This document shows, piece by piece, positions 44,173 to 51,348 of a DNA stretch of 64,000 bases. Both the position numbers and the translations under genes were made by a program. Positions within the stretch are counted from its first letter, which is position 1, and every line of letters starts with the position of its first letter. Source of the stretch: an uncultured bacterium (GTDB taxonomy: Bacteria > Cyanobacteriota > Vampirovibrionia > Obscuribacterales > Obscuribacteraceae); assembly GCA_903835185.1 (NCBI GenBank), contig CAILLX010000082.1, positions 1-64,000 on the forward strand, in the 5' to 3' direction. The notes under the pieces are model-generated. The model worked only from the letters and a program-made list of their open reading frames with translations, did not search any database and was not told where the DNA came from.

Positions 44173-44883
44173 TTAAAACCTGAATCCGTTACGTACACCA
44201 AAACCTGTTGCGCCCAGACCGAACATACCGAGTCCTATTGGGTTTGTATAAAGAGATCTTGAAACAAGCGATCCTAGGAAAAGACCGGTGCCCAATCCAG
44301 CTACTGCACTTACTGCGTTAGACAAGCCGCCGCGGCGGATGTCCTGCTTCTGTGGCGCAGCTTTAACGCTGCCTGAAAGTGTTTGCGAGCCGGCAGAGCC
44401 TGGTTGTACCCAGTTTGATTGTCCGGCTTGGGCTGTCCCTGGTGAGGCGTTAGCTATCTGTGTGCCGAAAGAGCCGGGTTGGTTGTTGAAACCCTGTCCA
44501 CCTTGGGAAGCTCCAAACTGGTTGGAAGAGTTAAGTGGAGTAGTTTGTGACTGTCCTAAAAGTTGATCGTATGTGGACTTGCGAGCATCCTGTGCAGTTT
44601 GCATGCCGGACATAGGATCAGGTTGCAATTCTGGTGTGGACATCTGTGCTGCTCTTGATTGAGCCTGGCTCTGCACTAGTTTATTAGCTGCAGCAGGATC
44701 AAGCGGAACAACTTCAGGTGGCAATAAAGAGTCTTGCTCTGCTGCCAGATTTGCAGATGTGCCAGCATCAAAACTTTGAGCAGAGGCAGCCAGATCTGCC
44801 CCATTGCCAACTAACATAATAGTGGCAGCGAGAAGCGCTATCTTTTGCGCTTTCTTGCAGGTAGTGGTGACTTGGGTGTTCAT
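44173..44883 (-). CDS. Exported Gln/Ser-rich protein with glycine-rich hydrophobic C-terminus
   Basis: A 236-residue protein. A signal peptide (AQKIALLAATIMLVGNGADL, cut near ASA-QS) is followed by a Gln/Ser/Asn-rich unstructured middle and a final 45 residues of Gly-rich hydrophobic sequence (VAGLGTGLFLGSLVSRSLY, GLGMFGLGATGFGVRNGF). Such an end may insert in a membrane or pack in a pore; this is inference. The stop is 4 bases before the next gene's ATG, so translation is coupled. Element B lies 68-106 nt upstream of its start. Confidence 0.65.
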   Translation of the reverse strand: MNTQVTTTCKKAQKIALLAATIMLVGNGADLAASAQSFDAGTSANLAAEQDSLLPPEVVPLDPAAANKLVQSQAQSRAAQMSTPELQPDPMSGMQTAQDARKSTYDQLLGQSQTTPLNSSNQFGASQGGQGFNNQPGSFGTQIANASPGTAQAGQSNWVQPGSAGSQTLSGSVKAAPQKQDIRRGGLSNAVSAVAGLGTGLFLGSLVSRSLYTNPIGLGMFGLGATGFGVRNGFRF

Positions 44884-44950
44884 TGATTTGGTTGGCTGCT
44901 CTGCCTGGGGTGGTTGATGGTCGAATGTTAGTTGATGCCGTGCTCGGAGG

Positions 44951-44989
44951 GAAGCGGGGGAATTCCCACTGGAGTGGGAGAATCCCCCC
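44951..44989. promoter_or_regulatory. G-run/C-run palindromic element B
   Basis: GAAGCGGGGGAATTCCCAC (44951-44969), 4 nt, then GTGGGAGAATCCCCCC (44974-44989). The two halves form a near-perfect hairpin, and the left half is itself a GGGAATTCCC palindrome. It lies 68-106 nt upstream of the start at 44883, and matches element A in sequence, order and gap length. Confidence 0.5.
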
Positions 44990-44998
44990 TAGTCCAAA

Positions 44999-45970
44999 TT
45001 AGAAGTTAGTGATGACTGCAGTAGGATTGAGGCGTTGCCCTGTCTTCTGCGGTGCTACATTGGCTGGATTGAACTGGCGATAAGGGAAGCCGAAGTCAGT
45101 AGTTTTGCTGCTATACATCGGTATTCTTCTCCAGCCCTGACCAAATTCATCCGACTGGTGAGCACCTAGTCCTGAAATCGGGGTGTTTCTCATATCGCTG
45201 TTGCCGTAATCCTGGAGAGTTGAACCGTAAGAGATAGGTGTGTTGCCAGCACCTGTACTGAAGCGGGTGCCTCCACCTAAATCAATAGAGTTGTTGCGCA
45301 GTCCGTCGCCTGTCGGAACACCAAAAGGAACGCCCCAGCCGGAATATGGTCCCAATCTTGTTACCTGGTCCTGAGTACCGTCACCGATTCCTGGTATAAG
45401 CGAGCTGTTGCGACCACGCAACTCCCACTGGTGACTTTCCTGACCGCCCCGGCGTACAGTAGGTATGGTGGTGTTGTAGCCACCTTTGCCAGGGATGCCG
45501 CCGCCTGCTGCTACTGGTGCAATGGCTGCTGGATTGAAAGATGGTGAATATGGTGCATTCTGGAGTGGACCAGGATCAGCTCCTGGAGTAGATGGTGAAT
45601 GTGGGACAAAAGGTGTCAGCAATGGGCCGAGTACACCTGGTGGCATCTCTACAGGCGGTCCAAATGGTAGCGGTATGCCCGATGAGTTAAGATCAATCTG
45701 GTTAGCTGGCACTGCCGGTACCCAGGGTAGAAGAGTGGAAGGTCCACCCATACCTGGTGTGACCGGGACAGGTGTCGGTCCGGTTCCAGGAATCTCAGGC
45801 GGACCGCTTGAAGCTGGAATGAAAGGTGCCGAGCTTGGAGCTCCCGGTATAAGAGGATCGCGCAAAGTATTGGATGACTGCGCATTTGCTGCTTGATATG
45901 TGCTCAGGCTGAGGGCGCCGGCACATATGGCTAAGGCGATTGTCATTCTGGTGGTTAATCTGGTTGACAT
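44999..45970 (-). CDS. Exported proline/glycine-rich protein, paralogue of the next gene upstream
   Basis: A 323-residue protein with a signal peptide (MTIALAICAGALSLSTYQAA, cut near ANA-QS). The mature part begins NTLRDPLIPGAPSSAP and is rich in Pro and Gly, with TPVPVTPGMGG and HSPSTPGADPGPL. The end has TTDFGFPYRQF and is richer in Asn and Arg. The same landmarks in the same order occur in the protein encoded at 45999-46775, so the two arose by duplication. No family recognised. In a diderm host these could make the outer part that canonical VirB7/9/10 make elsewhere; that is speculation. Confidence 0.68.
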   Translation of the reverse strand: MSTRLTTRMTIALAICAGALSLSTYQAANAQSSNTLRDPLIPGAPSSAPFIPASSGPPEIPGTGPTPVPVTPGMGGPSTLLPWVPAVPANQIDLNSSGIPLPFGPPVEMPPGVLGPLLTPFVPHSPSTPGADPGPLQNAPYSPSFNPAAIAPVAAGGGIPGKGGYNTTIPTVRRGGQESHQWELRGRNSSLIPGIGDGTQDQVTRLGPYSGWGVPFGVPTGDGLRNNSIDLGGGTRFSTGAGNTPISYGSTLQDYGNSDMRNTPISGLGAHQSDEFGQGWRRIPMYSSKTTDFGFPYRQFNPANVAPQKTGQRLNPTAVITNF

Positions 45971-45998
45971 GATGTACTTGGCCTCCTCGAAGCCTGGG

Positions 45999-46775
45999 TT
46001 AATATGGAGCTATGGTCATGACTGAATGCTGGTTGCCGTGGAACAGTACGCGATTGCCGTACAGGTCTGTGGTCTGCTGTGCTCCTGGCCGGTTGGGCTG
46101 GTTGGGACCACCGTTGGCTCCTAGCGGACGTGGTCCATCTTCGTTGGGAGCAGGTTGTACTTTTGCTACTTTTTTAAGCGCCTGTCCAAAATCAGTTGTC
46201 TGGGCTCCGCGGGCGCGGTGGAGTCCAAAGTCTTTGCTAGTTTGTCCGCCCCACTTGTGTTGCGGTGCATTGCCTGTAAGGTTGCTGCCGGCTGGTGGAA
46301 CTGGAACTAAAAGTGCTGATGGACGATAACCGCTAGTGGTGCCAGGGAGTACACCGGGGTCGACTCCAGGGGTAGATGGTGGTGCGGTCAAGTAGGGAGA
46401 TATAGCTTCGTTAAGCTGGCTTTGATCTAGCGGCGATGTGGCCGGCACAGGCACAACTGTCCCGGCTGGCGAGCGCAACGCTGATGCTGGCAGGACAGGA
46501 TTTCCCAACTGCCCTGGTGTTACAGGCAGTGGTGTGCTGCCAGAGCCTGGTGTCGGTGGCAAGTCCGGTGTCACTGCTTGTTGTGGTGCTGTATAGAGCG
46601 CCCCTGGAATCAGCGGGCTGCGCAGAGTAGTTGCCTCCTGAGCCTGTGCAGGTGAGTAGGAGGTCAAGATACCCAGAGCTACTGCAATATATAACGTAGC
46701 AGCAGCCGAGGTTCTCTCTGGCTTTCTTGCTGCCGGAGTGCCGGCACTGGTGGCTACGTTTCTTTCTGTGATCAT
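45999..46775 (-). CDS. Exported proline/glycine-rich protein (first gene of the T4SS-like cluster)
   Basis: A 258-residue protein with an N-terminal hydrophobic signal (AATLYIAVALGILTSYSPAQ, cut near AQA-QE). The mature part begins TTLRSPLIPGALYTAP, and then has STPLPVTPGQLG, PPSTPGVDPGVLPG and two TTDFG/TTDLYG sites. It shares the order TLR-PLIPGA, TP-PVTPG, STPG-DPG and TTDFG with its paralogue 28 bases downstream. Cysteine is absent from both. Unknown function. It appears to be the first gene of a long minus-strand operon. Confidence 0.66.
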   Translation of the reverse strand: MITERNVATSAGTPAARKPERTSAAATLYIAVALGILTSYSPAQAQEATTLRSPLIPGALYTAPQQAVTPDLPPTPGSGSTPLPVTPGQLGNPVLPASALRSPAGTVVPVPATSPLDQSQLNEAISPYLTAPPSTPGVDPGVLPGTTSGYRPSALLVPVPPAGSNLTGNAPQHKWGGQTSKDFGLHRARGAQTTDFGQALKKVAKVQPAPNEDGPRPLGANGGPNQPNRPGAQQTTDLYGNRVLFHGNQHSVMTIAPY

Positions 46776-46875
46776 TGCCTGGCTGGGTGGTCCTTGCTAC
46801 TACGCCTGCGATAGATCGGCGTAACCGTAGCCTATCTGTCCATCCAGCTCCTGTCTTGGGTGGTCCTACGTATTA

Positions 46876-46893
46876 CCCCCCGGTTTCTCCCAA
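46876..46893. promoter_or_regulatory. Possible fourth G/C-run element (C), weak
   Basis: CCCCCCGGTTTCTCCCAA on the plus strand (TTGGGAGAAACCGGGGGG on the minus), about 100-118 nt upstream of the first cluster gene. It keeps the paired G-run and C-run idea and the position, but the order and centre differ from A and B. Confidence 0.25.
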
Positions 46894-46986
46894 TGACCTG
46901 AAATAAATCTTCGCCGGTGGTGGCAAGAAAACATTTGTACAAAATGATTGTTACGATTATTATAAGGACCTGGAAAGGGGGCTTAT

Positions 46987-47592
46987 GTGGAAGCTACTAA
47001 GAATTTGTCAATAGATGACAGCGTTGTGCCTGTCTTAGGTAACTCTACTAAGCATGAAACTACAGTTGCTCTTGAGGGGCTCGACGATCTCTTCAAGTGG
47101 GCAGCAGAGACGATGGCTGATGCGGAGGAGCCCCGGGCAAGAAGAGCCCGGGAGCAACGCATCCGTCGGCAGGTCATGGAAGCTGTCCAGCATGTGCGTG
47201 GGCAAGAGGCGCTTGTTCGCGCCACTCAAGAAAATGCCTACTTGCACCGGCGTGTTACAGCTGTTTTGCAAAAACTGCAAGATTACACTGAAGAAAATTC
47301 AGCGCTCAAGCAGGTCATGATCTCTCAAGCAGCCGCTCTCGATCGTATTGTGTCTCTGGAGGCGGAAAATGTTCGTCTAAAGCTGCTTGAACTGGACGTG
47401 GATGCTGTGCGCGTGCAGTGTAACGGGCTGCTCTCTGCACTTTCCAAGTTGAAGACAGATCGTGATTATTTAGACGAACTGCTGTGTGCCAACGAAGCTG
47501 AAAACGTAAGATTGGCTTCCCTTCTTGCCGAATGTCGCTCAGAACTTGAACGTCTGCACGCTAAGAAGTGGTGGCAATTCTGGCGGCGCTGA
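46987..47592 (+). CDS. Coiled-coil protein of unknown function
   Basis: A 201-residue protein starting at GTG, with AAAGGGGG a few bases upstream. An overlapping ATG one base earlier gives only nine codons. Residues 20-60 are acidic, then basic (ARRAREQRIRRQVMEAVQHV). Residues 80-190 have heptad-like Leu/Ala spacing typical of a long coiled coil (NAYLHRRVTAVLQKLQDYTE, LEAENVRLKLLELDVDAV). It ends in KKWWQFWRR, an aromatic/basic tip that could touch membrane. It is divergent from the secretion-like cluster across 211 bases and may share a control region with it. No family recognised. Confidence 0.7.
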   Translation: MEATKNLSIDDSVVPVLGNSTKHETTVALEGLDDLFKWAAETMADAEEPRARRAREQRIRRQVMEAVQHVRGQEALVRATQENAYLHRRVTAVLQKLQDYTEENSALKQVMISQAAALDRIVSLEAENVRLKLLELDVDAVRVQCNGLLSALSKLKTDRDYLDELLCANEAENVRLASLLAECRSELERLHAKKWWQFWRR

Positions 47593-47675
47593 CCGGACTC
47601 CTGGCGATTGGCTAAAGTCAATATATGGGCGGTGCATGGCACTGCCCATATACCGCTATGGATTGAAATGACGTT

Positions 47676-48983
47676 TCAGGAACGATCTTCAGTAGTGCTT
47701 GTCGAACGTGCTCTACTGGCAGCTATCTTTCCTTCAAAGCCTCGCTTTGTTGGCAGATAGTACTTGCGGTGAGACAGCTCGTCAGGCAGACATTTCATAT
47801 CTGCTTTGCCTTCGGCATAATCGTGAGCATATCTGTATCCTTGTGCATAACCGAGCTCCTTCATTAAAGAGGTTGGAGCGTTGCGTAAATGCATAGGTAC
47901 AGGGTGCTGTATTGTGCTTAATGCGTCGGTAGCAGCGTTGTTGTATGCCATATACACTGCATTTGATTTGGGTGCTAAAGCCATGAAAACTACTACCTGT
48001 GCTAAAGCTACTTTCCCTTCAGGCATGCCGATGAGCTCTACTGCGTGCATAGCAGACACTGCTTGAGACAGTGTCTGGGGGGCAGCTAAACCTATATCTT
48101 CTGAGGCGAATCTGACGAGTCTCCTGGCTATGTAAAGCGGATCTTCGCCTGCTTCAAGCATGCGCGCCAGCCAGTAGAGACTGGCGTCGGCGTCTGAGTT
48201 GCGCAGTGACTTGTGCAGAGCAGAGATTAAGTTGAAATGATTTTCGCCGTCCTTGTCATACTTGAGCACTGCCTGTTGTACTGCCTGCTTGATCTCCTCG
48301 TCAGTTAGTTCGGTTTGGCTGTTACGCTTAGCAAGCATTACAGCCAGTTCTAGAGAGTTTAAAGCTGTACGGGCATCGCCTGAAGCATAAGTACAGAGAA
48401 GCCTCATTAGATTGTCACTGGCTGTGACCCCAGATTGTCCCAGTCCACGGTCTTTGTCTGTCAGGGCTCTTGTCAGTACTAAAAGAAGATCGTCTGTACT
48501 CAGCTCCTCCAGAACAAAAACTTTCAGCCGGGAGAGCAAAGCCGAGTTGATTTCAAAAGAAGGATTTTCTGTGGTGGCACCGACTAGAGCGATCGTTCCA
48601 GCTTCGACATAAGGAAGAAATGCATCCTGCTGAGCTTTGTTAAAACGGTGAATCTCATCGACAAAAAGCACAGTCCGGCGTCCTTCGAAATTCATGAACG
48701 CCTGGGCCTCAGCCATGACAGCCTTAATCTCTTTGATCCCTGCAGTCACTGCTGAAAATGCAATCCATTTACTATTTGTCTGTTTGGCGATAATGCGTGC
48801 CAGTGTTGTTTTGCCTACTCCTGGCGGACCCCAGAGAACAAATGAATACAGCTGATCTGATTCGATCATCTGCCGCAACACACCTCCGGTAGCCAGAAGT
48901 CTGGATTGCCCGACAAACTCGCCAAGGTTCCTGGGGCGAATCCTCTCTGCCAGCGGTGCCTGTACCTGCTTACTTTGTGTCAT
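47676..48983 (-). CDS. rarA: Replication-associated recombination protein A (MgsA/RarA)
   Basis: A 435-residue clamp-loader-like AAA+ ATPase. N-terminal AERIRPRNLGEFVGQSRLL, Walker A WGPPGVGKTTLARII, Walker B VLFVDEIHRFNKAQQDAFLP, sensor 1 GATTENPSFEINSALLSR, and a C-terminal helical tetramerisation region (ARMLEAGEDPLYIARRLVRF, KSNAVYMAYNNAATDA). RarA acts at stalled replication forks with SSB and the polymerase. GGAAGG precedes the ATG. With uvrC and radA just upstream it forms a DNA-repair neighbourhood. Its leader has several competing hairpins. Confidence 0.95.
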   Translation of the reverse strand: MTQSKQVQAPLAERIRPRNLGEFVGQSRLLATGGVLRQMIESDQLYSFVLWGPPGVGKTTLARIIAKQTNSKWIAFSAVTAGIKEIKAVMAEAQAFMNFEGRRTVLFVDEIHRFNKAQQDAFLPYVEAGTIALVGATTENPSFEINSALLSRLKVFVLEELSTDDLLLVLTRALTDKDRGLGQSGVTASDNLMRLLCTYASGDARTALNSLELAVMLAKRNSQTELTDEEIKQAVQQAVLKYDKDGENHFNLISALHKSLRNSDADASLYWLARMLEAGEDPLYIARRLVRFASEDIGLAAPQTLSQAVSAMHAVELIGMPEGKVALAQVVVFMALAPKSNAVYMAYNNAATDALSTIQHPVPMHLRNAPTSLMKELGYAQGYRYAHDYAEGKADMKCLPDELSHRKYYLPTKRGFEGKIAASRARSTSTTEDRS

Positions 48984-49011
48984 TGCCTTCCAAGCTGAGT
49001 TGAGTGCTCTT

Positions 49012-49083
49012 GATCTCGCTGAGATCCTTATTACATAGGAAACCCTGGCACCGGGGAACCCTATGTGAACAGGGTTTTCCGGG
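49012..49083 (-). other. Hairpin-rich segment between the 35-residue ORF and rarA
   Basis: On the minus strand the segment GGAAAACCCTG (49080-49070) can pair with CCGGGGAACCCT (49051-49062; 12 bp with two G-U) or with GGAAACCCTG (49038-49047). ACATAGG (49033-49039) can also pair with CCTATGT (49060-49066). A separate GATCTC-GCT-GAGATC hairpin is at 49012-49026. These are mutually exclusive folds, 30-100 nt upstream of the rarA start. They could be the uvrC operon terminator or an attenuator of rarA. There is no clear U-tract. Confidence 0.45.
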
Positions 49084-49115
49084 AGTCAACTGATTACATG
49101 GCACTTCAGGCAATC

Positions 49116-49223
49116 TTAACGACCCGGCAGGAAGTAGAACACTGACGGGACCAGAGTTAAAAAGAAGCTGAGAATCATGAGCCAGATAATGGCTTTGTAA
49201 TGCTTGCGAAAGAAGTCCAGCAT
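49116..49223 (-). CDS. 35-residue single-pass membrane protein downstream of uvrC
   Basis: ATG at 49223, with GAGG 5 nt upstream, opens a 35-codon frame ending in TAA at 49116-49118. The protein starts MLDFFRKHYKAII, continues as one membrane helix (IIWLMILSFFLTLVPSVFYF) and ends LPGR. It starts 20 bases after the uvrC stop on the same strand, so it is probably co-transcribed. The basic start plus helix resembles the anchor of PpiD/SurA-type membrane chaperones, but nothing follows it. It may be a true small protein or the stump of a longer one. Confidence 0.6.
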   Translation of the reverse strand: MLDFFRKHYKAIIWLMILSFFLTLVPSVFYFLPGR

Positions 49224-49243
49224 AAATGCCTCAGGCAGCTCTC

Positions 49244-51319
49244 CTATGATTGGGTAGTTTCTATGTTGTGCAGGGAATTATATATTGCTTGCGCAATATC
49301 TGCAGGGATACCAGCTACACTCTTAAGCTCTTCTAGAGTTGCTTGCTTGATACGGTCATAAGAGATGAAATGGTCAAGCAGGATCTTGCGGCGTGCTGCG
49401 CCAACGCCAGGAAGCTTATCTATTTCAGAGCTAATGACCCGCTTGGCACGTAGTTTGCGATGAAATGTGACAGCAAACCGATGTGCTTCGTCTCTCACCC
49501 TCTGCAGAAGGTGCAACGACTTGCTGTGTCTGGGCAGCAGCACGGGTGTGGGCTGCCCGGGCAGATAAATCTCTTCCTGCTTTTTGGCCAGCCCAATTAT
49601 GTCCATGCTTTTAGTGCCAAGTGCCAGGAGAGCAGATAGCGCTGCATTAAGCTGTCCTTTACCACCGTCTATAATGACCAGATCAGGCAGCGGCTTGTTT
49701 TCGGCAAGCAGGCGGCTATAGCGCCGCTGTACAGCTTCTTGCATTGAGGCAAAGTCGTCAGCCTGTCCTTCCACACTCTTAATTTTAAAATGGCGGTAAT
49801 CGGCTTTCTTAGGCTGGGCATTCTCAAAGACAACCATACTGGACACGTTGTCAGTGCCGGCAGTGTTAGAGATGTCAAAACATTCAATACGTCTTGGCAG
49901 GTTGTGCAGCTGAAGCTCTTCTTTAAGTTTAACTAACACCGGCATAGTCTCTTGATCTTGGCAGGAGCTGTCAGCGATCTGTTTCTGCAGAGACTGCCAG
50001 GCATTCTTGGCTGCCATTGCCAGCAGCGCCAACTTCTTACCGCGACGTGGGATGGTGACTTTGATTGCTCTGCCGGCACGTGATGAAAGAAGATCGATGA
50101 GTGCTGGTGTGTCGTCGAGACACTGAGCTACGACCACTTCATGTGGAATGTTAACATCGTCGCAGGTAGTGTAATACTGGTCGACAAAGCTCTGAAATGT
50201 CTCTGTAACCCCGGTCCTGACAGCAACACTGCTCGCGGCGTTTTCTAGCAGATAGCTCTTTGGGCAACTGCAAGCGTCGCTCAGCTCCATGCAGGCTGGC
50301 GGATGGTGATGGAAATCTGGTACCGACTCAGTGTTTTCTGGACAAACTATGTGCTCTGTTTGCGTTTGCTCAGAATCAGGTGCGATGCAGGTAGCTGCAC
50401 CGCGCTCGCCTTTATGCTTGCGCCAGTCTATAAGCGGAAAATCAAACGCTTCTGATGAGATTAGCTTGCCTTCGCGAATGCGTAAAAGACAGATGCAGAG
50501 CATCCTGTCTGTATGTGCTTCAGCCAGCACATCGTAATTAATGGCAGCATTGTCAAAGAAGACCTGTTGCTTTTCAATAATCTTCTCCAGAGCAAAGATC
50601 TGGTTGCGCACTTTGGCGGCCTGCTCAAAGTTCAGGTGTTCAGAGGCATCCTCCATCTCTGACTTGAGCTGTCTTACCACCTCCAGCTGTCGACCAGAGA
50701 GAAACAGTTCGACCTTTTGCACCATCTTGTTGTATGAAGTGGCATCGACCAGCTTCTGGCAAGGACCCAGGCACAGTCCAATCTGATAGTTCATGCAAGG
50801 GCGATCTTTAAAAAGAGGAGTGCGCCTTTGCCGCATCGGGAATACCCGGCGTAGCACTTTGATAGTTTCCCACATTGCTCCAGCTTCTACATATGGTCCA
50901 AACACACGTATGCTGCTTTCTTCCTTACGCATCCGTCCAGGATCACGTACCATAATCAGGCGGGGGAAGCTTTCATCATAAGTGATGGACAGCCAGGGAT
51001 AACGCTTATCATCTTTGAGTGCCACGTTGTATCTTGGCATATGCTTGCGGATGAGAGTAGCTTCAAGAATGAGCGCCTCTTTCTCCGAATTTGTAATTAT
51101 AGTCTCTATGGTGGCAACGCGTGGCACCATGACAGCCAGCTTCGGTCGTTCTCTCCAGGATGTGGTGTTCCAGTAGGATCTGACACGAGAGCGCAGACAG
51201 ACAGCTTTACCTATATAGATTGTCTCGCCTGCGTCATTCTTGAAGAAGTAGACACCAGGAGAATCAGGCAAAGATGCCAGCTGGCTTTCCAGTTCCTTGG
51301 ATGGTTGATAGGCTTTCAC
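49244..51319 (-). CDS. uvrC: Excinuclease ABC subunit C
   Basis: A 691-residue UvrC starting at GTG (AAGG upstream). The N-terminal GIY-YIG nuclease (LPDSPGVYFFKNDAGETIYI, then GKAVCLRSRVRSYW) cuts 3' of the lesion. The UVR motif (DASEHLNFEQAAKVRNQIFA) binds UvrB. The RNase H-like nuclease (CFDISNTAGTDNVSSMVVFE, PDLVIIDGGKGQL) cuts 5'. The end is a helix-hairpin-helix (LPGVGAARRKIL). It is about 80 residues longer than E. coli UvrC. The extra is an unusual Cys/His-rich insert around residues 310-370 (DFHHHPPACMELSDACSCPK). It follows radA by 29 bases. Confidence 0.96.
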   Translation of the reverse strand: MKAYQPSKELESQLASLPDSPGVYFFKNDAGETIYIGKAVCLRSRVRSYWNTTSWRERPKLAVMVPRVATIETIITNSEKEALILEATLIRKHMPRYNVALKDDKRYPWLSITYDESFPRLIMVRDPGRMRKEESSIRVFGPYVEAGAMWETIKVLRRVFPMRQRRTPLFKDRPCMNYQIGLCLGPCQKLVDATSYNKMVQKVELFLSGRQLEVVRQLKSEMEDASEHLNFEQAAKVRNQIFALEKIIEKQQVFFDNAAINYDVLAEAHTDRMLCICLLRIREGKLISSEAFDFPLIDWRKHKGERGAATCIAPDSEQTQTEHIVCPENTESVPDFHHHPPACMELSDACSCPKSYLLENAASSVAVRTGVTETFQSFVDQYYTTCDDVNIPHEVVVAQCLDDTPALIDLLSSRAGRAIKVTIPRRGKKLALLAMAAKNAWQSLQKQIADSSCQDQETMPVLVKLKEELQLHNLPRRIECFDISNTAGTDNVSSMVVFENAQPKKADYRHFKIKSVEGQADDFASMQEAVQRRYSRLLAENKPLPDLVIIDGGKGQLNAALSALLALGTKSMDIIGLAKKQEEIYLPGQPTPVLLPRHSKSLHLLQRVRDEAHRFAVTFHRKLRAKRVISSEIDKLPGVGAARRKILLDHFISYDRIKQATLEELKSVAGIPADIAQAIYNSLHNIETTQS

Positions 51320-51348
51320 TTGCTGTTTGCCTTAACAGAGCAACTTGA

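Noticed and set aside
29008-46775. Standard integrative conjugative element
   Set aside because: No relaxase, integrase, excisionase, flanking tRNA or direct repeats were seen, so I call it secretion-like only.
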